From: Hyparrhenia diplandra
Taxonomy: Eukaryota; Streptophyta; Magnoliopsida; Poales; Poaceae
Direction of reading: 5' to 3'
DNA length: 64,000 nt
Assembly (NCBI GenBank): GCA_015847255.1
Contig: JADLZK010013189.1
Location: 310,001-374,000, forward strand
This document shows positions 44,040 through 55,329 of the stretch, in pieces. Position 1 is the stretch's first letter, and the number at the start of each line of letters is the position of its first letter. The position numbers and the translations under genes are program-made. Below the pieces are notes generated by a model. It saw nothing but the letters and a program-made list of their open reading frames with translations, was not told the DNA's origin and made no database searches.

Positions 44040-47000
44040 GACATGAAACTCAAAGATTATCCACCCATGGGCGCCCTGGTGATAGAAGCAAATATTGACG
44101 GATGGGATGTCACAAAAATCTTGATAGATGGAGGAAGCTCCGGCCGACATACTCTTCGCATCAACATTAGATGCAATGGGAATCAAAAAGAAAAAATTTG
44201 GGAAGAGCGAGAATACCCATTAGTTGGCCGGTGGCAAAAGGATAAATTCAATTGGAAGAATTGTATGCCAAGTATCATTCAAAACAAAAACAATGCAAGA
44301 AACGAGAACAAGTAGCATTCGATGTTGTCGAGATGCACAAATCAATATAACGCAATATTTGGAAGAGGAAGCTTGAATATCTTTGAAGTCTGTCATCAAC
44401 TATTCTTACTTATGCATGAAAGTTCCAAGCAATCAATGGACCAATATCTATCCATGGAAATCAAAACGCGAAGCAAGAAATATCGAGAGAGACTCAACCC
44501 CAGCCCAAAAGAAATGTATTGGCAATCGAAGAAGTCGAAGACCAAGATGAGAAAAAAAAAATGCAAAGCCTCAAAAAAGAAAGTGAAAACCTGCTCAAAA
44601 GGGGAAACAAAAGAGGTACCATTAGATCCAATGCTACCAAACAAGAAAGTCATCATCGCGAAATGATCTAGAAGACCAAGAAGAAAAGAATCTCATAAAC
44701 TTCTTGAGAATCAACCAAGACGTCTTCGCTTGGTCAAAAAAAAGATTTGGAAGGGGTCAGTAGAGACATCATTGAACACAAACTGAATATTGACCCAAGT
44801 TACAAGCCAAGGAAGCAAAAGTTAAGAAAGCTTTCGGAGGAAAGACGGAACAATCGCCGCAAAAGCTGAAGTACAAAGATTGTTAGATGCAAAAGTCATA
44901 AGAGAAGTAAGATTCACAACATGGCTTGCAAACATAGTCATGGTCAGGAAAAAGAACTTGAAATGGAGAATGTGCATCGACTTCACAGATCTAAACAAAG
45001 CTTGTCCAAAAGACAACTTCCCACTACCAAGAATTGACACACTAGTCGATCAAGCGGCGGGGAGCAAAATGTTAAGTTTCTGGATTGCTTCTCGGGTTAT
45101 CATCAAATATGGATGAATAAAGAAGACGAAGAAAAAACAAGTTTCATCACTCCATTTGGAACTTATTGTTTTCAAAGAATGGTCGAGGGGCTTCGTAATG
45201 CCGGATCAAGTTTCATCAGAATGACCTCAACAGTACTAAGAGATCAAATGGGAAAAAAATTTACTTGCATATGTCGATGATGTAATCGTGAAAAGTAAGA
45301 AAAGAGAAGAGCACATCGAAGACCTCAAAGAAACTTTCTCTAATCTTGAAAAGCAAACTTGAAGCTCAATCGAGAAAAATGCACCTTCGGCGTCAAGAAA
45401 GGAAAAATTCTTGGGTGTGTTGTATCATCAAAAGGAATCGATCCAAACCCGGAGAAGATCAAAGCAAATTGATGGAAACACAAGTTCCAAAAAGCATCAA
45501 AGATATTCAAAAATTAACTAGAAGATTGGCTTATTTGAGCAGATTCATATCAAAGTCGTAGAAAAAAGTTTTCCAATTTTTCAAGCATTGAAAAACTCAA
45601 GCAAGACCTTTCGCATGGGGAGAAGAAGAGCAGCAAAAGGCCTTCAAGAAATAAAGAAATATTTGTCAAAACCAACAACATTGGCAAGCCCAAGTCCACA
45701 AGAAGAACTATTGTTATACATCTCAGCATCAAAGAATGCAAAGTAAGTGCAGTACTAGTACAAGAAAAATTAGAAGAGCACATCAAAAAACAACAGCCAA
45801 TATACTTTGTATCCGAAGCTCTATCAGGATCAAAGATATATTATTCAGAAATTGAGAAGATAGCATATGCAGTTCTAATGGCAACAAGAAAGTTGAAGCA
45901 CTATTTTTAAGCACACAAAGTTAGAATACCAACAAATCATCCCCTTAAAGATGTCCTTCAAAGCTGCAAGTCATCGGGAAGATTGGAAAAAAATGGGCGG
46001 CCAGAAATATCCCAATTTTACATAGAATTTGAAAAAAAAACAGCCATCAAGTCACAAGTTTTAGCGAGACTTTGTTGCGCAGACTGGACTCCAACTTCAA
46101 ACTTAGAAGAACAAAAAGAAGCCCAAGAATGGACAATGACTTGTCATGAATGGACAATCAATTGTGATGGCGCATGGGGCTCCTCAGGTGCCGGAGTAGC
46201 TGCAATCATAACTTCACCATCAGGAATAAAAATGAGATATGCGGCAAGATTAGAGTTCAAATGCACAAACAACATTGCTGAATATGAAGCAGTTTTGCTG
46301 GGGCTTCGCAAAGCAAGAGCAATGGGGATTCAAAAAATTATTGATCAAAAACAGATTCTCAAGTTGTATGGGTCACATAGGAAAAAGCTACAAAGTTTAA
46401 AGACCCTGAATTGGCAAAAGTATCTACAACATGTCGAGATCAGGAAAGACACTTTGAAGGCTGTACACTAAGAAGCATTTCAAGATCAAACAATGAAGAA
46501 GCAGACACAATTGCGAAAAGCCATTTCGAGAAAATCAAGTTACCACCGGATGTATTCTATCAAGTACTATCAGAATCATCAATCCAAGCAAAAATGGAAG
46601 AGCCAAGAAATATCCATATAATAGAAAGTTTAAGATTGGAGATCGCAATCATAGCATTCCTCAAAGGTTTTTATGAGCCGTAAAACGGCCGATGAAATCG
46701 TAATGAAGCACAAAACAAGAAACTATAGAATTATCAATGATCAACTTTACAAGCATGGCATATGTGAACCCCCTGTAAAAAAGTGTGTTTCAAGTTTAAG
46801 AAGGAAAGGAGATATTACAAGAAATACACAATGGAAATTGTGGAATTCATGCGGGACCCGTGATCAATTGCGGGAAAAGCTTTTCGGACAAGGATTTTTT
46901 ATTGGCCATCACCAAAAAAAGATAGCAAGGAGATAATCGGACTTGTCACAATTGTCAAATCTCAAAGAACAAGACACATGCCCCAAAGAAATCCAATCCA

Positions 47001-47872
47001 ACAAATAGAACCGGCTTGGCCATTAGCAAGATGGGGAATAGACATCATTGGAAAGTTACCACAAAACACGTGGAAACTTCAAATATGCAGTTGTGGCGCC
47101 GACTATTTCACAAAATGGATCGAAGCAAAACCAAGAACAAACATGTCTTCTAAAACAATGAAAAAGTTCTTATGGCAAAATATCATCCGCAGATTTGGAG
47201 TCCCAAGACACATTACCTTAGACAATGGAACACAATTCGACAAATGAAGATTTCAGAGAATATTGTACAAATCTTGGGATCCAGCTTTTGCTTCAAGATC
47301 AAGAAAAACACCCGCAATCAAATGGAGCAGTCGAAAAGAGCAAACGGAATAATTTTGCACCGAATATCAAAAAATCTTGTGGGATTACCAAAGGGAAAGT
47401 GGATCGAAGAACTTCCAATAATAGTCCGGAGTCACAATACGACAACCACAAGATCAACAAAGTTTACACCATTAGGACTCTTATATGGAGACGAAGCTAT
47501 GACTCCAGAAGAACTCCATCACGAAGGTCCAAGGCTCAATGTACAAATGATAAGTGAAGAAGATCTAAAGACAAGCAAAGACCTACTCGAAGAAGAAAGA
47601 ACCGAAGCATTACAAAATCTGACCAAGTATCAAGTAGAAACAAGCAAATGGTACAACAAGAAAGTAATCGTAAGAGAACTTCAGCCAGGAGATTTTGTGC
47701 TCAAAAGAAAAAAGAAACGAAGACACAGGGGAAAGTTCCAAAATTAAATGGGAAGGACCATTCATCATTTCAAAGTCAAACAAACCGGGATCATATCATC
47801 TAGAAACTTTGAAAGGAGAAGAATTTGAGTCATACATGGAATATCCAAGACCTTCGTAAGTACTATCCATAG
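44040..47872 (+). pseudogene. Pol remnant of Tat element 2: protease, RT, dual RNase H, integrase
   Basis: The aspartic protease has ILIDGGSS near 44120. Reverse transcriptase spans about 44760-45440, with WRMCIDFTDLNKACPKDNFP, GYHQIWM and AYVDDVIVKSK (catalytic YVDD near 45270). A first RNase H (LLLYISASKNAKVSAVLVQE, about 45710) is followed by a second (WTINCDGAWGSSGAGVAAII, 46150, then NNIAEYEAVLLGL). Integrase follows from about 46980 (WPLARWGIDIIGKLP, RRFGVPRHITLDNGTQFD, HPQSNGAVEK). The end is LRKYYP and TAG at 47870-47872. Multiple frameshifts occur. Confidence 0.9.
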
Positions 47873-48254
47873 AAGACAAAGCTCCTTTTGTAAAAAATGT
47901 AAATAGATAGCGGTATCATTTACTTTCAAGCAAAATTTACATTCCAATTGTAAAAGAGCTGCACTCTTTTTCCACTCAGGGAAACCCTTCGCAGGTGAGT
48001 GGTTTTTAACGAGGCAGTCTCTATTGTAAAATTCTCATATCAATATAAATGAGAACGTAGTTTCCCCAACCTTGATATCATTTACATTTTTATGTTCCTT
48101 TACACCTTATACCAATACATAAAACAAACGCCGAAGAATATAACATTCCAACATCGGCGAATAAAAAAGTAGGTGCAATTTCCAAGAAATTACTACCTAC
48201 AATATTTAAAAGTTTTAAAATAAAAATAACAATATTAATAACTACGCCGTAGTT
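47873..48254. other. Post-pol spacer of Tat element 2
   Basis: Non-coding. It contains GCACTCTTTTTCCACTCAGGG followed by GGTTTTTAACGAGGCAG, the counterpart of 940-1000 in Tat element 1. This is the only conserved non-coding block I can see between the two elements. Confidence 0.6.
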
Positions 48255-48655
48255 TAAGTTTGTCGATCCACCTTCGCAAAAAAGAAAAGGGGACGACGTT
48301 TTTCCTAAGGGAAAAAGTTTACTCTACTTAGAAGCGAAGTTTGTCGCTCCACCTTCGCAAAAAAGAAAAGGGGGACGACGTTTTTTCCTAAGGGAAAAAG
48401 TTTACTCTACGCCGTAGCGAAGTTTGTCGCTCCACCTTCGCAAAAAGAAAAGGGGATGACGTTTTTTTTTCCTAAGGGAAAAAAGTTTACTCTACCGTAG
48501 TTTAAGTTTGTCGCTCCACCTTCGCAAAAAGAAAGGGGACGACGTTTTTTCCTAAGGGGAAAAGTTTACTCTACTGTAGCGAAGTTTGTCGCTCCACCTT
48601 CGCAAAAAAGAAAAGGGGACGACGTTTTTTCCTAAGGGAAAAAGTTTACTCTACT
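48255..48655 (+). repeat. Tandem repeat array of five units of about 81 bp
   Basis: Units begin with GTTTGTCGCTCCACCTTCGC near 48258, 48340, 48423, 48506 and 48582. Each continues through GACGACGTTTTTTCC, TAAGGGAAAAAGTTTACTCTAC. Unit lengths vary from about 76 to 84 bp through small indels in A- and T-runs and in the joining sequence. Confidence 0.9.
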
Positions 48656-48699
48656 TAAATTCAAATAAAAATCTCACCATTGGTAAAATTGCTGAAATC

Positions 48700-51600
48700 A
48701 ATAATACGAGGATTTCCACAACCAGCTTTTAACTTGTGTGACACCAAGTTTTTTTCTCAATAAAAAGAAATCAACGTCAACATCACCAACGGATTCACAA
48801 TATTCTAAAAATTCAAAAGTTTCAAACACATAGTTTCCCGTGGCAATCATCAAAGGCATAATAGTGGCAACATCCTGCTTGCAGCTTCGCTTTTGAAACA
48901 CTGCGCAGGATGCATTTTAGTTAAAACACCATATTGTATCAACTTAACTTACAAAAACTTCCCTCACAAAAACTCTCAAAAAAAACCCTAAGGAGAACTA
49001 CATCTACAAATCCCTTTCACGCACATCATCATCCCGAGCCCTCGCGAGCCTCCTCCCTCCATGCGTTTCTTTCTCTTTTCTTCTTCCCGCATATATTCAA
49101 TCTCAATCTATCAAAACTTAGAAGAAAGAAAACAACATAACAAAAGTCACAAAAAAAATCAAAGACGAGAAAAACCACTTACTTGTTTCCATCTTCTTTT
49201 TCACCTTCTCAAAACAATGCTCCCGACCACTCACATGCCAATAATTGGTCAAAGTATTTCTTGCATAATGATTGGGTACGTGAGCTAATTTGTTTAACAA
49301 CTTCGAAGGAATTTGAAGTCATCCTTGGCAAATTCAGCATATAAAGGATCTTTGGCCTCGACATCGATGAAGAAGTGCTCTCGTGGCATACATCACGCTA
49401 GTATCGTGAAGGTATTCACAATCACACCCAAATCATCATATTGACGCATATAGCAAAATTTGAAAAAGGGATCAAATTCTCCAAGTTCCCGATTAGGGTC
49501 CTCGGGCTTTGCTCCAAACTTCTCATAATGACTTCGACAAATATCCCACATTCTCGTTAAACTTCATATGAAAAAATTCATCTTGTTCTTTACTCTTCTT
49601 TATAAGATATTTTTTTTCTCTCTTCAAAGTAGCAATTGTCTTGTTTTGCGGTTTCTATATCAATATTTTTTTCTCTTTGATAGTATCACAAGATTGGTGA
49701 TACAAACCTTCAATTTCATGCAAATCATCAATTGCTTTTACCTCTTTCCTTTTCTTTCTCAAAGAACTTGAGACTTCAACGAAGATATCTCATCCAAAAG
49801 TTTTTTTCTCACGAAGAGATGTTGCAACAAGCTTGTCTTCCATAGCTTTTACGTTGGCTTCGCGCAAGAATTGCACCCTAAAGAAAAACGCAAGAGCAAA
49901 TAAAGTCGAAAAAAAGAGTATGTATAAAAATAATCACATAAAAATATATCTAAAACAAACAAGGACGTTTCACAATACCTTATACATCAAAGAAACGCCG
50001 CCTCGGCAAGCTCCAAAGGGTCTTTTTGGCCAACTCATCTTCAAAGATCGAGGGGCCGGTAAAAGCATCATCAATGCACTTCGCCAAACTAAGCTTCGTT
50101 TTTTCTTTGGCATCAATCGAAGTTTCTTTCGGCCCCAACACCAATAAACTTGAAGGAATCCAAGTTTACACCTTCGAACGACAAAAATCAAGAACTCTCT
50201 CGAACTTTTTCGGGATCTACCATTTCGAGAGAGAAGAAAGACCTTCGGTAGGAACCGATGGAGTAGGGACATCCCGGATAACATCTTTTATTTTTCCAAC
50301 ATCATCTTTTGAAGAAGTTGGTGCGTCAGGAAAATAATGTTTGCATAAAACAAATAAAATTGAGTATACAATTTTATACCAAATAACATCAAAAGGTGCA
50401 AATTAAGAAAATATTAACTCACCAACAATTTCCCCTTCTCTCAAAGGGCAAGAAATTTTTTTCTTGGGTTTCTACATGGATCATAGAATCCTCAAGACGG
50501 TTGTCAGCCCTTCCTCAACATCTTCATCAAAAATATCATCGCCAAAATCATCAAAAGTCACAACAAAGAATCATGCGTGCCCTTCTTCAAAGTCTTTTGA
50601 ATTTTTTTCCACAACTTCGGCACCCGGGACATCCCCTCATCAACCAAATTCTCACTACCGTTTCCAACAAAATTTTGCTAACAACTTTCAAACACCAAAG
50701 ATCACCACCTTCACGAAGAATAGCATCGTAAAACATTATGCCGAGAAGAATGCAATAAGCCACCACCTTCGCGAAACTTTCTCACAAACAAAGAAAGAAG
50801 CAATTATCTCGAGAGACAAAATCATCACCTTCTTTCAAAACCAGCCTTAGATTTTTGACGAAATTATGTTCTCGAGCAACAACCGCTAAATTCTTCAAAG
50901 CATCACCTCTATCCTCGGCCCTGTGTCCTAGATGAACTTTAGCATCTAATCGACATACAAAATAACAGAGAGTTTTTAAATAGAACCACGGGTGACGAAA
51001 TGATAGCCGTATTCGTAAAGGAGAAACATCTTTCACAACATCTTCGCTAGATTTTTTTAAAAGCCTCACCATGAGTAGCTAAATTCCTCAGAAAAGTCGA
51101 GCAAGAGGTGTCAACATCTCAGAGTCAAACCAAGTACTTGCAAAAGCTAAACACATTTTTTTCTCACCTCAAGTTGATTGGCTGAAATTCCCATCAAATC
51201 CTCATCCAGTAGCAAAACCTTCATCATCAATCAAATCAACTATAGGAGTAAGATTTGTTTTCTTTTGCTTCTTAGAAGCCAAAGTTTTCTTTTCCCGCCT
51301 CTACGGTTGTTGTAGAGGACTCAGTCTGTTTTCTCTTTTTACTCTTTCCAACGTCACCCTTTGCCTCGTTATCCTCGGCATTTTTCTCAGCGCGAGAATA
51401 AGCAGGAGGAGGGCGTTCACCATATGAAATTTTGGCAATATCAAAAACCCGATTAAAACCGAGAATAATCTTCACCAAGAATTTCATCCATAAACTTTTT
51501 CTCCTTAGAAACATATTTGCCAAGAACAGAAAGCAAGCCCTCAACTCAACAAATGTAACAAAAATCCTCATCTCGCTGAAAATTCTGCTGGTCCGACAAT

Positions 51601-52511
51601 ATCTCGTCGTCAGAAACTTATAAGTTTTACCACCTAACCTCCTTCGTATGAAAACGAAGGATATTCCAACCTCCGGCGAAGTGGCCAAACTCGGGCAGCA
51701 ATATATTCTTCCACTAAGTCTCTCGTACTTTGAAGTTTAAGCAGCCTAATTTGAAAAAACCTTCATGCACTCACGGGCAATTTGAGACTTTTTGGGAGAA
51801 GGTCTCACAACAAATTCACGCTTATGCATTTCAAAGAGCAAGCGGATATCTCTTCACAAAATTTCTCGCCAAACTTCTCCTCAACATAAGGAACCTTATG
51901 ATAAAACCATAACTTAAACCACCCATCAGCCCACTTATTTTTGCAGCAGGAGAAATTTGCTCGGCACCCTTAGCAGTTCTAAAATTACAACAGCCAAAAT
52001 AATAAGAAACAGCTTTTACCATCAATATTTTTGTTCGATATTGAATGTGAAGCTCATGAAGATCACAAAAAGTATTGATATTTGATTCACTTCCCCGACT
52101 TCGCACAGCCCATATAAAAGTTGCAAGCCGAGAAATTGCATTCGGCGTCAAGTGATGGATCTCAATATCATTGGCCTTCAACACATCCTCTAGAAAATCC
52201 TGGCAAGGAAACCTCAGCCCAGCTGTAAAAAAATCTTTGAACACTATGCATTCATCTTTCTTAGGCTTCGACCACGCCTCATCAGCACCAGCAGGCCTAT
52301 AATAACCAGGCTTCAGAACACCAGCTTTCTCCAATTCTGCATAATCTGATTTTTTCATCTTAGTTTTTCCAAAAAAGTAAGAATAGCCATCGTCTGGAAT
52401 CAACTCCGAAGGCGAAGCACTAACTCCACTAAGACCTTCATCACTAGAATCCAAGACTTCTTTCTCAGATCCGCATCTGTGAACGGAAAGCACTTTGTTC
52501 TTCTCTGTCAT
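48700..52511 (-). pseudogene. Antisense gene of Tat element 2 (putative gypsy-type transposon domain)
   Basis: The first frame runs from ATG at 52511 to 51831 (226 codons): an acidic start, then KDFFTAGLRFPCQDFLEDVL, LTPNAISRLATFIWAV, YYFGCCNF. One base is then missing, and the neighbouring frame gives KNKWADGWFKLWFYHKVP near 51945-51900. Further minus-strand pieces (51688-51272, 51072-50782, about 50284-49970) are charged and coiled-coil-like, interrupted by many frameshifts. The domain matches the antisense gene of Tat element 1. Function is unknown in the family. Confidence 0.75.
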
Positions 52512-52739
52512 CTACGAAAATAAAACAAGAAAACAAAATTTAAATATTGGTACAAGAACAACTTCGTCTACTCAGAAGAAATCTCAAAAACAAATACCTT
52601 GAGGTATTACAAAGTAGCAGCAAACCAAAAAAACACCTTCGCTACAAGTACACCTTCGCAAAGGACCTTCGCACCTCAAAGAAAAATTCGACAGAGTGTC
52701 TCCTCTTCGAAAAGGTGAGGAAAACAGGGGGTCCTCCGC

Positions 52740-52748
52740 TATTTATAA
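52740..52748 (-). promoter_or_regulatory. TATA box of the antisense gene of Tat element 2
   Basis: The minus strand reads TTATAAATAG, about 230 bases upstream of the antisense ATG (52511) and outside the LTR. Its position corresponds to the TATA box at 6463-6470 in element 1. Confidence 0.6.
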
Positions 52749-52969
52749 GCACAGACTGGTCAAGACAGTCAAACTAGCCGTTGAAAAATCAAAATAATAA
52801 AAATAATAATGAAATATAAGCTTTTTTCAAAATACTTCCTAGCTTAAGGCATTAACAAAACTCAAGAATTCCAACTTCAAAGTTTGGAACGACGTTTATT
52901 ACCACAAAATTTACTAAATCTTCGTGGGATTCATGCCTTTGAAGTTGGCATTCGCCCACGAGGGGCTGC

Positions 52970-53422
52970 TGTTGGGGTTCAATTTTATTTTGCATAAACT
53001 TCGACCCAAACTTTGAAGTTCAGATGTATGGACGTAATTTCGTGCGAAGGTGTTTTTTTAAGAAAAAGACGAGTAACAAGTTTCCTCGGAGATACGCGCG
53101 AAGGTGAAAAGAAGACCTTCGTAGCCTAAAGCTTCGCAGAAAAGATTGAAAAAGAGGCTTCGTCAAAAACACCTTCGCGAGACGTAACTTTGCGAGAAGT
53201 ACATATAAAGCTTGAGATAATTCTTGCGGAGATATCAAGAGTAGCTTCGCTAAAATTATAGACTAGTGGTTTTGTCGTTATACGCTTTACATCTTTCCGT
53301 AATTACGAAGCTAGGGGGGCCTATAAATACCCGGGGCATCTTTTGTAATGGACATGTTGTACCGGTTACTTTTGTGACTAAGTATTCATCAATAAACGTG
53401 TTTGGAGCTCTTGTGCCCAACA
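52970..53422 (+). repeat. 3' LTR of Tat element 2
   Basis: It has the same termini as the 5' LTR (TGTTGGGG ... CCCAACA), with a TATA box near 53322. Differences are mostly in T-runs and single bases; the T-run near 53055 has 7 T against about 12 in the 5' LTR. Confidence 0.92.
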
Positions 53423-53858
53423 AAACTCTATTTTTTTTTTTTTTAGACAGGGGTAAAATGGTCATTTTAGGTGTCACTTAACACGTTATCTTCTGAAACC
53501 GACGGAAGACCAAAAGAGAAAGAAATTTTATTTGGAGACCAAATAGACAAGTTCAAAAAAAAAAGATCAAAAAAAAAAAAGATAAAAAGTTTTTCGAGGC
53601 CAAATAGACAATTCTCCCCAAAACAATCGTGAGGCGGCCGTGCTCGACGACCCTCCAGGCTCCAGCTCGTAGCGATCGCTCGTCTCGTGGTAGACTGCGT
53701 TTGCTGGGCTTCGTCGTCTCGGACGTGGGCAGCATGCATGCCCTGCGTGGGCCGCGGACATTGACTAACCCTTCCGCCTAAAAAAACCGGACCACATCAA
53801 TATTCCCTTTGGGCTTTGTGTATCATCAATCTACCGAAAACGGCCCACATCACTCAAG

Positions 53859-53890
<32 letters not shown>

Positions 53891-55329
53891 CAGTAGTGTG
53901 GTGATGATACATTTGCAGCCCCGCCACGTACCTCTCCATTTTGTGTGCCATTATTTCGTATAAAATTGGTTAACCTAGCTCAGGGAAAAAAAATATTAAA
54001 ATAACTTTTTAGAGATTGAGTGAGTTATTCACGGATGGAAAGATTATTACACGTACGGTTTGTACGGTTTATTTGGACAAATACCAACTGACAATCTACG
54101 TACGACCGGAGAGCTGTAATTTTTCATACACGTACGTGCGTGCAGGGTACACAACACTTGAGCTTCTGTGATTTTCATGGCCTTGAAGAAAGTATCGGTA
54201 CTGTTCCCTGGCCCCACATAAGTGTGACCCGCCGGCGTTGCCTTTTGGACCAGGTAGTACACTGCTCGCTCCGTCCTCATGATAATACCGCACATCTTCT
54301 TTTTTCGGTAAGTTTCAATTTTTTTAATTTGACCAAAAATATATAAAAATAATATCTATACTTAGATCTTCAAATAAATATATTACGAAATTATATTCCA
54401 ATATCAATCTAATGATACCTCGTTACATATGGTAAACATGATTATTTTTTTCTATATACGTGGCCAAAAGTTAGGAAAGTTTGACTTATCCATGTCGGTA
54501 GATGTGTAATTATTTTGGCACTGGTGGGAGACCACAAGTCAGCTCCGGCGCCACGCGGAGTACGTACGTATTCGATCACGGTCCCACATCATGAGGCTGC
54601 CGACGTGGCGCTCGCAAAGGCACAGCGTATGGGTCCCACCCGTAGGAGGAGCAGCCGTAGGAGGAGCAGGACGCGACGCGTCGCTCGAGTCGCCGTGGCG
54701 GGCGCTCGCCAGCCTGCTGCTTCCTGTCCTCCCAACCAACCGCGTTGACCACCGGCTACGTACTTTACTCCTCGAGACCGGCCGGAGAGTTCACGTTTAG
54801 TTGGCAGAAATTTCTAACCTTTTCTTCACTTTCTCTCAATTACATCATATTAAATAAACCAAAAGCATATATGTTTGGAAAAGATTAAATGTAGATAAAA
54901 AATTACTACTTACATAGTTTAGGGATGCATATCATGGAGATCTATTCTTTTGGCTCCAAGCATTCCATTCCATAAGTAGGACGATATTTACCACTAACAA
55001 ACTAAACACGCTTACAAGAAATCACGACGACATTCTGCTTCTAAATATTTGCCATCTGCCTTGCCTCTCATATCGATCTTTGTTAAGTTTGTGAATGAAA
55101 TATCCACCGGTTAAAATTATGTCTGCTACGTACGTACACGGAATGTGTCTTCCAACACTGCACGCGTATGTATAATGTACGTATATATTCTGGACAGGAG
55201 AATGTTCCGGCCGTACGTAGACGGTAGACGTCAACGGTCCAAGAAAACGAACCTACTTCTGTACTACCATATGCGCACGTACGTACACGAAACACGACAC
55301 TATCGAAAGCCTACGGTTTTTTAAAAAAA
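53423..55329. other. Intergenic DNA between Tat element 2 and the inverted block
   Basis: 53500-53630 repeats the AAATAGACAA/GGCCAAATAG words of 40600-40700 in inverse sense. 53640-53770 is an inverted copy of 28490-28745. An A-run of about 29 lies at 53861-53890. 54300-54480 resembles a decayed Stowaway-type MITE (TTTGACC, GTGGCCAAAA, AAGTTTGACTT). A GC-rich patch at 54540-54760 has no gene. Confidence 0.45.

Larger units (their letters stand above)
41809..53422 (+). mobile_element. Tat-lineage Ty3/gypsy retrotransposon 2, nearly complete
   Basis: Two LTRs (41809-42274 and 52970-53422), differing at roughly one base in twenty by eye, flank gag, pol and a large antisense gene. A primer binding site (TGGCGCC at 42278) follows the 5' LTR, and CACGAGGGGCTGC precedes the 3' LTR. 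Pol has two RNase H regions, the second of the archaeal-like type, a Tat hallmark. The flanks read AAACT on both sides if the first LTR base is shared. All genes carry stops or frameshifts, so the copy is inactive. It sits between two inverted segmental copies. Confidence 0.92.

Noticed and set aside
48255..48655. Regular repeat array as a CRISPR-like structure
   Set aside because: The units are contiguous tandem repeats without unique spacers, and the genome is plant nuclear DNA.
53861..53890. A-run as the poly(A) tail of a retroposon
   Set aside because: No adjoining LINE, SINE or processed gene body and no flanking duplication could be recognised.
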